Shown one piece after another: positions 6,920-15,118 of a stretch of 19,512 bases of DNA (its first letter is position 1; every line of letters starts with the position of its first letter). The position numbers were made by a program, and so were the translations under genes. The notes below the pieces were generated by a model. The model was not told the origin of the DNA, did no database searches, and saw nothing but the letters and a program-made list of their open reading frames with translations. Source of the stretch: an uncultured bacterium (lineage in GTDB: Bacteria; Gemmatimonadota; Gemmatimonadetes; Longimicrobiales; RSA9); assembly GCA_937889645.1 (NCBI GenBank), contig CALBZE010000088.1, positions 1 through 19,512 of the forward strand. Direction: 5' to 3'.

Positions 6920-8206
6920 ATGCGCGTCACCACCTACACCAAGTACCGCGGCGGGCTGCTGGATGCGCTGAACCTCCAGGAGCTGCTGGATCGGCTGGCG
7001 GACTTCCTGCTCCAGGCCGGGTTCGCGGGGCGGCCGGAGGACCAGCCGTGGTGGGCGTGGACCGACCCGTCGGACGGGGACCGGTCGCTGGACGCGCTCC
7101 GCGAGGCGATCCTGCGGGCGCTCATCGAGAGCGGGCAGCTCACGCCCGAGATGCTCGAGGAGCTGCGCGGCGAGGGGCCGGGCGACGAGGCGCTGCGCGA
7201 GAAGATCGCCGAGATGCTCGACGACATCGTGCGTCGCCTGGTCGAGGAGGGGTACATCGACCTCACGCAGCCGCCGCAGTTCCCCGCGTCGCACCAGGCG
7301 GTCCCGGGCGCGGGGCACATCGACGAGGGGAAGGAAGCGGCGCGGCAGGTCGATTTCCGGCTGACCGACAAAGGGATCGACTTCCTCGGCTACCGCACCC
7401 TCAAGCACCTGCTCGCGGCGCTCGGGAAGTCCAGCTACGGCAGCCACGACACGCCGCACCTCGCGACGGGCGTGGAGGCCGAGGCCGCGTCGCGTCCCTA
7501 CGAGTTCGGCGATTCGCTGAACCTCGACATCCCCGCCACGCTCACGAACGCGCTGCGCCGCGGCGTGAAGGTCCCGCTCGACCTGGACTACGGCGACCTC
7601 ATGGTCCACCAGGCGGAGTACCGCAGCTCGTGCGCGACGGTGCTCCTCCTCGACATCTCGCACTCGATGATCCTCTACGGCGAGGATCGCTTCACGCCGG
7701 CGAAGAAGGTCGCGCTCGCGCTGTCGCACCTGATCCGGACGCAGTACCCGGGCGACACGCTGCGCGTCGTCACGTTCGGCGACCGCGCGCAGGAGATCCC
7801 GCTCCGTCGCATCGCAGACGCGCAGGTCGGGCCTTACCACACCAACACGGCCGAGGCGCTGAAGCTAGCGCGGCGGCTGCTCCTCGCGCAGAAGAAGGAC
7901 ATGCGCCAGATCATCATGATCACCGACGGGAAGCCGTCGGCGATCACGCTCCCGGGCGGTCGCGTCTACAAGAACCCGATGGGGCTCGACCCGCGGGTGC
8001 TGCGCGAGACGTTCCGCGAGGTGGCGGCGTGCCGGAAGTCGAACATCATGATCAACACCTTCATGCTCGCGCGCGACCCGGCGCTGGTCCAGTTCGTCGC
8101 GAAGGTCTGCGAGCTCACGCGCGGCCGGGCGTACTTCACGACCACGATGACGCTCGGGCAGTACGTGATGCGGGATTTCCTGCGGCGGCGGACGCGGCGC
8201 GGGTGA
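6920..8206 (+). CDS. VWA-domain protein
   Basis: A 428-residue soluble protein with a von Willebrand factor A domain in its C-terminal half. The metal-ion-dependent adhesion site is complete: DISHSM (about 245-250), a threonine in YHTNTAEAL (about 305-313) and MITDGKPS (about 332-339). The N-terminal half is helical and acidic and begins MRVTTYTKYRGGLLDALNLQELLDRL. This architecture matches stand-alone VWA proteins that usually work with a MoxR/ChlI-type AAA ATPase, but no ATPase gene is in this window. There is no signal peptide or membrane segment, so it should be cytoplasmic. The start is ATG 6920, with a weak AGG about nine bases upstream. The family call is solid; the client or pathway is unknown. 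Confidence 0.88.
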   Translation: MRVTTYTKYRGGLLDALNLQELLDRLADFLLQAGFAGRPEDQPWWAWTDPSDGDRSLDALREAILRALIESGQLTPEMLEELRGEGPGDEALREKIAEMLDDIVRRLVEEGYIDLTQPPQFPASHQAVPGAGHIDEGKEAARQVDFRLTDKGIDFLGYRTLKHLLAALGKSSYGSHDTPHLATGVEAEAASRPYEFGDSLNLDIPATLTNALRRGVKVPLDLDYGDLMVHQAEYRSSCATVLLLDISHSMILYGEDRFTPAKKVALALSHLIRTQYPGDTLRVVTFGDRAQEIPLRRIADAQVGPYHTNTAEALKLARRLLLAQKKDMRQIIMITDGKPSAITLPGGRVYKNPMGLDPRVLRETFREVAACRKSNIMINTFMLARDPALVQFVAKVCELTRGRAYFTTTMTLGQYVMRDFLRRRTRRG

Positions 8207-8407
8207 GCCCAGGGCGGGCGCATCCGGCGGCGACCACCCGCCGCGACCGGCGCCGAGACGTCCCGGACGGCGGACGGCGACGCGCCGGTCCTCAACGGAA
8301 TTCGCCCCTGCCGCGTCTTGAACATCGAACATCGCAAACGACGGGTCGGATCGCACTGCCTCGGAGGGTAGGGGGCGGCGGGGTCCGCCCGGCAGTCGCG
8401 TCGTTTC

Positions 8408-10474
8408 ATGGCTCATCGAGTTTCGCATCCCGCGCCGGACTCCGGATCTCCGTCGGTCCCTGCTCGCTGGCGGCGCTCGTTCGCCGCGACTCTCGCCCTC
8501 GTTTGCTTCACCGTTCCGCTACACGCGCAGACCCCGCCCGAGCGCGAGCGGCCGGACACGACGTACGTGCTCGACGAGCTGGTCGTGCGCGCCGCACGGC
8601 CGACGGCGACGTCGGGCGGCGTGAGCGCGCTCGAAGTGCACGTCGACTCGATGCGGCTCCCCGCGGCGCCGACGCTCGAGGACGTGACGCGCGCGCTGCC
8701 GCTGCTGCAGATCCGGGCGAACTCGCGGGGCGAGGCGCAGCCGACGTACCGGGGCGCGGAGTCGCGGGAGATCGCGATCCTGATGGACGGCGTGCCGCTC
8801 ACGCTCGGGTGGGACCACCGGACCGACCTGTCGGTGGTCCCGATGACGGCCGCGCAGAGCGTGACGCTGCTGCGCGGGCTGCCGTCGGTGCTGCACGGCC
8901 CGAACGTGATGGGCGGCGTGCTGGAGATCGGCGTGGCGCGTGGCCCGGGCGGGGCGCTGGCCGCGGTCGCGCCGTTCCGCGCGAGCCTCGGGATCGACCA
9001 GACGGGCGCGACGACGCTCGGCGTCGTCGCGGCGCATCGATTCGAGACCGAAGGCGGCGCGTGGACCGCGCGCGTCGGCGGCGGGTTCCGCGAGCGGCCG
9101 GGCTTCGAACTCCCCCACGCCGTGACCGACCTCGCCGACAACGACGGGCTTCGCCTGAACACCGACCTCGAGCACGCCGACGGCTTCGCGGCACTGCAGT
9201 ATGCCAGCGCGGGCGGCGCGTGGTTCTCGACGTCCGCGTCCGGGTTCCGCGCCGAGCGCGGCGTCGCGCCGGAGCTGCATACCACGAGTCCGCGCTACTG
9301 GCGCTACCCGCTGGCGTGGCGCACCGTCGCGGCGGTCTCGGCGGGGACGGGCGAGCGGCGCACGCCGTTCGGCGCTGGCGGTCTCGAGGCGAGCTTCGGC
9401 TTCGACGTCGGGCGGACCGAGATCGACAGCTACACCTCGGCGGCATACGACGAGCTGGACGGCACCGAGGACTCGGACGACCGCATCCTCACGCTCCGCG
9501 TCCTGGGCGACCACACGCTCGGCGCGCGCGGCGAGCTGCGCACGGCGGTCACCCTGGCCGACGTCCGTCACGACGAAGTCATCGACGACGGGGCGGCCGA
9601 CCACTACCGCCAGCGGCTCTGGAGCGTCGGGACCGAGGTCGCGTGGCGGCTGAGCGGTGCCGGGCTCCTCTCGAACACGCATCTGACCGCCGGCGTCGCC
9701 TACGACGGCGGCGACACGCCCGAGACCGGCGGCCGACCGGCGCTCGGCCGACTCGGCGCCTGGGGCGCGCGGCTGGGGATCAACACCATCGTCGCCGACG
9801 GCGCGACGATGCTGCACGCGGGCGTGAGCCGGCGCGTACGCTTCCCGTCGCTGCGGGAGCTGTACTCGGGCGCGCTCGGTCGATTCGAGCCGAACCCGTC
9901 GCTCCGGCCGCCGCTGATGGTGGCGGGCGAGGCGGGCGTGACGACGAAGCTCGGCGGCGTCGAGCTGCAGGCCGTCGGCTTCCACCAGCGGTTGTCGGAC
10001 GTGATCGTCCGCGTCACGACCGAGCAGGGGAAGCAGCGCCGCGAGAACCGGGACGAGATGCGGAGCACGGGCGTCGAGCTACTGGCCGGAGCGCGGCTCG
10101 GCCCGACGATGCTCGGCGCCGACCTCACGCTCCAGCGCGTGCGCCTGCTCGACCCGACGGCGTCGGGCGGCGAGCGGAAGCCGGAGTACCAGCCGTCGGT
10201 CGCCGGGAAGCTGGATTGGACGGTGCCGCTCCTCCTCGAGTCGAGCGCGACGGTCTCGACGGCGTACGTCGGGAAGCAGTGGTGCATAGACCCGGCCGGC
10301 GGCGACGACATCGCGCTCGACCCGAGCACGCGCGTCGACGTCGCGCTCGAGCGCGGCATCGGCCGGTTCCTCGTGCGCGCGGCGCTCGACAACGTCGCCG
10401 ACGCGGCGATCTACGACCAGTGCGGTCTGCCGCAGCCCGGGCGCACGCTGAGGCTGCAGCTCCGTTTGCGTTGA
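8408..10474 (+). CDS. TonB-dependent outer-membrane receptor
   Basis: A 688-residue outer-membrane receptor for energised uptake of a scarce ligand (siderophore, cobalamin, glycan or similar). A signal peptide ends at about residue 41 (VPLHAQ). A TonB-box-like DELVVRAAR follows at about 58-66, then a plug domain with LEDVTRALPLLQIRANS, PTYRGAESREIAILMDGVPLTLGW and SVTLLRGLPSVLHGPNVMGGVLEI. The rest alternates short aromatic strands and acidic loops typical of a 22-strand barrel. It ends RLQLRLR, without the usual terminal phenylalanine. No Shine-Dalgarno lies near ATG 8408; GGAGG at 8363 is too far away. No cobalamin-riboswitch box is evident upstream. It is followed by hairpins and then the exported BNR protein on the same strand. 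The ligand is not predictable. Confidence 0.92.
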   Translation: MAHRVSHPAPDSGSPSVPARWRRSFAATLALVCFTVPLHAQTPPERERPDTTYVLDELVVRAARPTATSGGVSALEVHVDSMRLPAAPTLEDVTRALPLLQIRANSRGEAQPTYRGAESREIAILMDGVPLTLGWDHRTDLSVVPMTAAQSVTLLRGLPSVLHGPNVMGGVLEIGVARGPGGALAAVAPFRASLGIDQTGATTLGVVAAHRFETEGGAWTARVGGGFRERPGFELPHAVTDLADNDGLRLNTDLEHADGFAALQYASAGGAWFSTSASGFRAERGVAPELHTTSPRYWRYPLAWRTVAAVSAGTGERRTPFGAGGLEASFGFDVGRTEIDSYTSAAYDELDGTEDSDDRILTLRVLGDHTLGARGELRTAVTLADVRHDEVIDDGAADHYRQRLWSVGTEVAWRLSGAGLLSNTHLTAGVAYDGGDTPETGGRPALGRLGAWGARLGINTIVADGATMLHAGVSRRVRFPSLRELYSGALGRFEPNPSLRPPLMVAGEAGVTTKLGGVELQAVGFHQRLSDVIVRVTTEQGKQRRENRDEMRSTGVELLAGARLGPTMLGADLTLQRVRLLDPTASGGERKPEYQPSVAGKLDWTVPLLLESSATVSTAYVGKQWCIDPAGGDDIALDPSTRVDVALERGIGRFLVRAALDNVADAAIYDQCGLPQPGRTLRLQLRLR

Positions 10475-10482
10475 GTCCGACC

Positions 10483-10515
10483 GGGGTCCGCCGGCCGGAC
10501 CGGCCGGCGGGCCCC
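10483..10515. terminator. 14-bp hairpin after the TonB receptor gene
   Basis: Arms 10483-10496 and 10502-10515 pair over 14 positions (one G-T) around a five-base loop GGACC, nine bases after the receptor stop codon. No T-run follows, so this may be a structural terminator or attenuator, or a REP-like palindrome. Confidence 0.55.
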
Positions 10516-10525
10516 GGCGAAAGAC

Positions 10526-10550
10526 GGCGCGGCGCCGGAGGCGCCGCGCC
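10526..10550. terminator. 11-bp perfect hairpin with GGA loop
   Basis: GGCGCGGCGCC (10526-10536) and GGCGCCGCGCC (10540-10550) form a perfect 11-bp stem with a three-base GGA loop closed by C-G. It is the second of two consecutive hairpins between the receptor and the BNR gene. There is no T-run. Confidence 0.55.
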
Positions 10551-10608
10551 GCGCGGATCCAGGCGTTCCGCGCAGAGTTCCAACTCACTCCACCCCAGAG
10601 GGACATCC

Positions 10609-13600
10609 ATGCGAACCTTCTCGATCAGCCGCGTGCTGCTCGCGACCCTCGCCCTCGGCGTCGCCGTTCCCGCGACGACCATCGCGCAGGAGTCGCGCGC
10701 CGGCTACGACGCGGACCTCTTCTCCGGGCTCCGATGGCGCAACATCGGCCCCAACCGCGGCGGTCGCTCGATCGCCGCGGCAGGCAGCGTCGCCCGGCCG
10801 AACGAGTACTACTTCGGCGCGACCGGCGGCGGGCTGTGGAAGACGACCGACGGCGGGCTGACCTGGCGCCCGGTCACCGACGGCCAGATCCGCAGCTCTT
10901 CTGTCGGCGCCGTCGCCGTGTGCGAGGCGAACCCCGACGTCGTCTACATCGGCATGGGCGAGGTCCAGCTGCGCGGGAACGTCATGGAGGGCGACGGCGT
11001 CTACAAGTCGACCGACGGCGGCCGCACCTGGAAGCACCTCGGGCTCGAGGACACCCGCGCGATCGGCAGGATCCGCATCCACCCCAACGATTGCGACAAG
11101 GTCTACGTCGCCGCCCTCGGCCACCTGTTCGGCAAGAACACCGAGCGCGGCGTCTACAAGACGACCAACGGCGGCGAGAGCTGGGAGAAGGTCCTCTACG
11201 TCAGCGACCGCGCCGGCGCCGTCGACCTGAGCATGGATGCGACGAACCCCGACGTCCTCTACGCCGGCTTCTGGCAGGTCTACCGCACCGAATGGGGGAT
11301 GTACAGCGGCGGCGAGGATGGCGGGCTGTGGAAGACCACGGACGGCGGCAAGACGTGGACGAAGCTGAACAACAACCCCGGGCTGCCGAAGGGGATCTGG
11401 GGGAAGGTCGGCGTCTCCGTCTCGCCCGTCGACCCGAACCGCGTCTACGCGATCATCGAGGCCGAGGAGGGCGGCGTCTTCCGCTCCGACGACGGCGGCA
11501 AGACGTGGGAGCGCACCAACGACGAGCGCAAGCTGCGCCAGCGCGCCTTCTACTACACGCGCATCTACGCGGACCCGATGGAGAAGGACCGCGTCTACGT
11601 GCTGAACGTCGGCTTCTTCCGCTCCGATGACGGCGGCAAGACGTTCGAGACGCAGATCCGCGTGCCGCACAGCGACAACCACGACCTCTGGATCGCCGCC
11701 AACGACAACCAGCGGATGATCAACTCGAACGACGGCGGCGCGAACGTCTCGATCAACGGCGGGCAGAGCTGGACCGACCAGGACTTCCCGACCGCCCAGA
11801 TGTACCACGTCATCACGACCAAGCACGTCCCCTACCACGTCTGCGGCGCGCAGCAGGACAACAGCACGATCTGCGTCCCGAGCGACGGGAACGGCAGCGA
11901 GTGGTACGTGGTCGGCGGCGGCGAGAGCGGCTACGTCGCCCAGGACCCGAACGACCTGGACCTCTTCTACTCCGGCAATTACGGCGGGCAGCTGACCAAG
12001 CTCAACCGCCGCACGGGCGAGCGCCGGAGCGTCAACATCTGGCCCGAGAACCCGATGGGCCACTCGTCGGCCGAGATCAAGGAACGCTTCCAGTGGACGT
12101 ACCCGATCGTCTTCTCGAAGACGGAGCCGAACGTCCTGTACGCCAGCTCGCAGCATCTCTGGAAGACGACGAACGGCGGGCAGAGCTGGGAGCGGATCAG
12201 CCCGGACCTCACCCGTCACGACCCGAAGACGATGGGGCCGTCGGGCGGGCCGATCACGAAGGATCAGACCGGCGTCGAGACGTACGCGACGATCTTCTCC
12301 GTCGCGCCGTCGCACCACGACCCGAACATCATCTGGGTCGGCTCCGACGATGGCCTCGTCCACGTCACGCGCGACGGCGGGAAGACGTGGCAGAACATCA
12401 CGCCGAAGGACATGCCCGAGTTCGGCCGCGTCTCGCTGATCGAGGCGTCGCCGCACGACCCCGGCACGGCGTACCTGGCCGTCAAGCGCTACCGCCTCGA
12501 CGACCGCAAGCCGTACATCTGGCGGACGCACGACTTCGGGAAGACGTGGACGAAGATCGTGAACGGGATCCCGGAGTACGACTACGTGCACGCGGTCCGC
12601 GAGGACCCGAAGCGCAAGGGGCTGCTCTACGCCGGGACCGAGCACGGCGTCTACGTCTCCTTCGACGACGGCGACCACTGGCAGTCGCTCTCGCTCAACC
12701 TGCCCGACGTCGCCGTCCACGACCTGATGGTCGAGGAGAAGGACCTCGTCATCGCGAGCCACGGCCGGTCGTTCTGGGTGCTCGACGACATCTCGCCGCT
12801 GCGCCAGCTCGCGCCCGAGGTGACGACGGCGCGCGCACACCTCTACCGGCCCGCGGACTACGTCCGCTCGGTCGACCGCGGCGTCAACGTCTACTACTAC
12901 CTGGCCGAGCCCGCGAACGAGGTGACGCTCGAGTTCTTCGACGCGAACGGGAACTCGATCATCTCCTTCACCGGCAAGCGTGACACGACGCGGGTCCGGG
13001 CCGCGCCGGGACAGGGTCAAGGCGGTGGGGCTGGCGGCGGTGGCGGCTTCGGCGGGTTCGGCGGCGCCATGCGTGTCTCGACCGACGCCGGGCTGCAGCG
13101 CTTCGTCTGGGACACGCGCTACCCCGGCGCGACGACGTTCCCGGGGATGATCCTCTGGGCCGCGCGCACCGTCGGGCCGCGCGCCGTGCCCGGCGAGTAT
13201 TCGGTACGGCTGACCGTCGACGGCACGACGCAGACCCAGTCGTTCCGCATCGTCAAGGACCCGCGCACGCCGCACATCACGCAGGCGGACCTCGAGGCGC
13301 AGTTCGAGCTCGCGATGCAGATCCGCGACAAGACGAGCGAGGCCAACGAGGCCGTCATCCTGATCCGCGACCTCAAGTCGCAGATCGACGAGCGGATCCA
13401 GGCGGCGAACAACCGGGACATCACCCGCAACGGCGAGCAGCTCAAGGCCGCGCTGAGCAAGGTCGAGGAGGAGATCTACCAGGTCCGGAACCGCAGCAAC
13501 CAGGACCCGCTCAACTACCCGATCAAGCTCAACAACAAGATCGCCGCGCTGATGAACATCGTGGAGACCGGCGACGGCCGCCCGACCGCGCAGTCGTACA

Positions 13601-13770
13601 CGGTCTTCGAGGAGCTGTCGCAGCGCCTCGCGGTCCAGCTCCAGGAGCTGGAGAAGGTGCTCTCGCGCGACCTGGAGGCGTTCAACCGCCGGCTCCGCGA
13701 CCGCAACCTGCCGCCGGTCGAGAGGAAGGCGGCGGAGGAGCTGCGGCGGATCGCCGCGCAGGAGGAGTAG
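10609..13770 (+). CDS. Exported BNR/sortilin-like beta-propeller protein
   Basis: A 1053-residue secreted or periplasmic protein of the WD40/YVTN/BNR-like type, often annotated as glycosyl hydrolase or VPS10/sortilin-like. Known relatives are common in Gemmatimonadota, Acidobacteriota and Bacteroidota, with no proven activity that I can name. A signal peptide runs to about residue 27 (TTIAQ). About a dozen Asp-box motifs (S/T-x-D-x-G-x-T-W) span residues 79-690, for example TTDGGLTW, STDGGRTW, SDDGGKTW, TRDGGKTW and SFDDGDHW, enough for stacked propellers. A glycine-rich linker (about 803-820) leads to a beta-sandwich-like segment and a helical C-terminus rich in charged residues. The start is ATG 10609, with AGAGGGA five bases upstream. 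The frame is open far upstream, but that part is a shadow of the VWA and receptor genes. The receptor upstream may bring in what this protein binds; that is inference. Confidence 0.88.
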   Translation: MRTFSISRVLLATLALGVAVPATTIAQESRAGYDADLFSGLRWRNIGPNRGGRSIAAAGSVARPNEYYFGATGGGLWKTTDGGLTWRPVTDGQIRSSSVGAVAVCEANPDVVYIGMGEVQLRGNVMEGDGVYKSTDGGRTWKHLGLEDTRAIGRIRIHPNDCDKVYVAALGHLFGKNTERGVYKTTNGGESWEKVLYVSDRAGAVDLSMDATNPDVLYAGFWQVYRTEWGMYSGGEDGGLWKTTDGGKTWTKLNNNPGLPKGIWGKVGVSVSPVDPNRVYAIIEAEEGGVFRSDDGGKTWERTNDERKLRQRAFYYTRIYADPMEKDRVYVLNVGFFRSDDGGKTFETQIRVPHSDNHDLWIAANDNQRMINSNDGGANVSINGGQSWTDQDFPTAQMYHVITTKHVPYHVCGAQQDNSTICVPSDGNGSEWYVVGGGESGYVAQDPNDLDLFYSGNYGGQLTKLNRRTGERRSVNIWPENPMGHSSAEIKERFQWTYPIVFSKTEPNVLYASSQHLWKTTNGGQSWERISPDLTRHDPKTMGPSGGPITKDQTGVETYATIFSVAPSHHDPNIIWVGSDDGLVHVTRDGGKTWQNITPKDMPEFGRVSLIEASPHDPGTAYLAVKRYRLDDRKPYIWRTHDFGKTWTKIVNGIPEYDYVHAVREDPKRKGLLYAGTEHGVYVSFDDGDHWQSLSLNLPDVAVHDLMVEEKDLVIASHGRSFWVLDDISPLRQLAPEVTTARAHLYRPADYVRSVDRGVNVYYYLAEPANEVTLEFFDANGNSIISFTGKRDTTRVRAAPGQGQGGGAGGGGGFGGFGGAMRVSTDAGLQRFVWDTRYPGATTFPGMILWAARTVGPRAVPGEYSVRLTVDGTTQTQSFRIVKDPRTPHITQADLEAQFELAMQIRDKTSEANEAVILIRDLKSQIDERIQAANNRDITRNGEQLKAALSKVEEEIYQVRNRSNQDPLNYPIKLNNKIAALMNIVETGDGRPTAQSYTVFEELSQRLAVQLQELEKVLSRDLEAFNRRLRDRNLPPVERKAAEELRRIAAQEE

Positions 13771-13790
13771 GCGCGAGGGCGGCGGGTGCG

Positions 13791-13818
13791 GCCCGCGCGG
13801 CCTGCTGGCCGCGCGGGC
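13791..13818. terminator. 12-bp perfect hairpin after the BNR gene
   Basis: GCCCGCGCGGCC (13791-13802) and GGCCGCGCGGGC (13807-13818) form a perfect 12-bp stem with a TGCT loop, 20 bases past the BNR stop. It is a likely transcription end or roadblock. There is no T-run. Confidence 0.6.
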
Positions 13819-13836
13819 CGGCCGGCCGCGCGTGCC

Positions 13837-13950
13837 GGACGCCGGGCGCCGGAAGGGTGTGGACGCCGGGCGCCCGAAGTACTTGAGCGCCGGGCGCCGG
13901 GCGTGCGGAAGCGTGTGAGCGTCCGGCGTGTGGACGCCGCGCATGCGGTT
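13837..13950. repeat. Degenerate repeats of about 24 bp, GGACGCCGGGCGCC type
   Basis: Units begin at 13837 (24 bases), 13861 (24), 13885 (32), 13917 (15) and 13932. The first two are nearly the same for 14 bases; later ones drift and change length. The core CCGGGCGCCGG is close to palindromic. With the flanking hairpins this fills the 324-base gap between the convergent genes ending at 13770 and 14095. I see no gene in it. Confidence 0.55.
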
Positions 13951-13982
13951 GGGGGCGGCGGGCCAGATGGCCCGCCGCCCCC
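13951..13982. terminator. 14-bp perfect hairpin, probable bidirectional terminator
   Basis: Arms 13951-13964 (GGGGGCGGCGGGCC) and 13969-13982 pair perfectly around an AGAT loop. The plus strand then reads GATTCTTT. The position between convergent genes suits a shared terminator. Confidence 0.6.
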
Positions 13983-14094
13983 GATTCTTTGCGGCCCGGT
14001 CCGTGAATGGGCAGTGTCAGCGGGCCTGCGTAATCGCGGGCGTAGTGCGGCCGCCGGCCCGCATCACCGGGTCGGCGGTCCCCGGCGTACGAGC

Positions 14095-14577
14095 TCAGTC
14101 CAGGATCCGCCGCACCAGCAGCGCCGCGCCGAGCGCGCCCAGCATCGAGACCCCGAGCACGCCCATCGGGTTGCGCTCGACCGGCCCGCCGAGCCGCGCG
14201 AGCGGCGTGCGACGGATCGGCCCCGCGAGCGCCTCGCCCAGCCGTCCTTCGAGAACGTCCACGCGGTCCGCGAAGAGGAGCAGCAGCCAGTGCCGCGCCC
14301 GGTGCTCGGGGATCCTGTACGCGATCCGACGCAGGACCCCGCTCACTCCTCGCGGCGGCTGCGCCGTGCCGTACACCGGTGTCAGTCGCCTGAGCCCCTT
14401 GCGACGCGGCCGCAGCCATCGCTCCGGCATCCGCTCCGGCGTGCGCCAATGCGCGCCGGCGTCGATGCGCGGCTCCGCCTCCATCGGCACGCCGGGTCGC
14501 CGCTCGAACGACTCGTCGATGCCGATAGCCGACGGCATCTCCGCCGGCCCGCGCCGGATCTCGATCGCCTGTCTCAT
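14095..14577 (-). CDS. Conserved-looking unknown protein with C-terminal membrane anchor
   Basis: Encodes 160 residues from ATG 14577, which has a weak GTGAG just upstream. The N-terminus MRQAIEIRRGPAEMPSAIGIDESF is followed by a proline- and arginine-rich stretch, a segment GLRRLTPVYGTAQPPRG, then IPEHRARHWLLLLFADRVDVLEGRLG. It ends in a single hydrophobic helix (NPMGVLGVSMLGALGAALLVRRILD), with only a few residues after it. That is tail-anchor topology with most of the protein in the cytoplasm. I do not recognise a named family, although the segments look like real conserved protein and not a shadow. It is divergent from the dehydrogenase gene, across the hairpin array. The open frame extends upstream to 15204, but that part is the repeat array. 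Confidence 0.68.
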   Translation of the reverse strand: MRQAIEIRRGPAEMPSAIGIDESFERRPGVPMEAEPRIDAGAHWRTPERMPERWLRPRRKGLRRLTPVYGTAQPPRGVSGVLRRIAYRIPEHRARHWLLLLFADRVDVLEGRLGEALAGPIRRTPLARLGGPVERNPMGVLGVSMLGALGAALLVRRILD

Positions 14578-14708
14578 CTCACTATTGCTCGCCGTCCGTT
14601 CCGCTCCGAGCCCGCACCGCCAGCCGAAAAGTGCGCAAGTCGTAGGTTCCGCCGGGCGACGCGAGCGCCATCGCCACAGGCGGGCAACGCGCATGCCAGC
14701 CACCGCCC

Positions 14709-15016
14709 CGCCCTCGAAGGCGCCCCCCGCGGCGAGCGAAGCGAGCCGCCAACCCCGCGCCGCAAGGCGCCGCCCCGCCCCAAAGGGCCCACCCCGCCGC
14801 CGCAGGCGGCCCCATCCGCCCCGAAGGGGGCCACCCGCGGCCGCAGGCCGCCACCCCCGCCGGCCGAAGGCCCGGCCACCCCGCGGCGGCGAAGCCGCCG
14901 CCACCCCCCGCGCGAAGCGCGGCCGTCCCCCGCCCCGAAGGGGCCGCCTCCCGCCGGCACCAGCCGGCCGCCCCCGCCGCGCCCCGCGCGGCCGCCCCCG
15001 CGGCGCTCCGCGCCGC
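14709..15016. repeat. Upstream array of 14 tandem mini-hairpins
   Basis: Fourteen short inverted repeats stand in a row, about 22 bases apart, joined by C-rich linkers. Stems differ in sequence but the plan is constant. Examples: 14757-14770 (5 bp, GCAA loop), 14796-14810 (6 bp, GCA), 14837-14851 (6 bp, GCA), 14883-14901 (8 bp, GAA), 14908-14922 (6 bp, GAA), 14932-14944 (5 bp, GAA), 14953-14968 (6 bp, ACCA), 14976-14992 (7 bp, CCC), 15000-15016 (7 bp, TCC). Others at 14709, 14729, 14777, 14818 and 14859 are weaker or have a bulge. C-GNA-G closure recurs. The gap 14578-15118 between divergent genes holds no coding sequence I can support; open frames through it encode only low-complexity Arg/Pro/Gly/Ala. 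Confidence 0.85.
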
Positions 15017-15118
15017 ACCATCGCACGCATCTTGCCCGCTGGATCGACCGTAGCCCGCGGCGACGGCCCACACCCCGTCGCCCACGCCCAAACCCTCGAG
15101 CACCGCGTGGAGGCGCAC

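Noticed and set aside
8207..8407. Possible cobalamin riboswitch before the TonB receptor
   Set aside because: I see no B12-box-like conserved sequence. There is only a GAACATC direct repeat near 8321 and a GC hairpin near 8374-8391.
7048..10608. Continuous open frame upstream of the BNR gene that would give a protein of more than 2200 residues
   Set aside because: It is out of frame with the VWA and TonB receptor genes it covers, reads as Arg/Pro/Ala low complexity, and the BNR signal peptide with its own ribosome site begins at 10609.
10585..13944. Long antisense open frame under the BNR gene
   Set aside because: Its composition (Val/Asp/Arg/Leu runs) is the usual mirror of a GC-rich gene, and it shows no domain.
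14709..15016. CRISPR array
   Set aside because: Units are non-identical short palindromes with tiny linkers, not identical repeats separated by unique spacers, and no cas gene is present.
13786..15118. Plus-strand open frames running into the dehydrogenase gene
   Set aside because: They translate the hairpin array and terminators into low-complexity sequence; GTG 15119 with GGAGG upstream is the real start.
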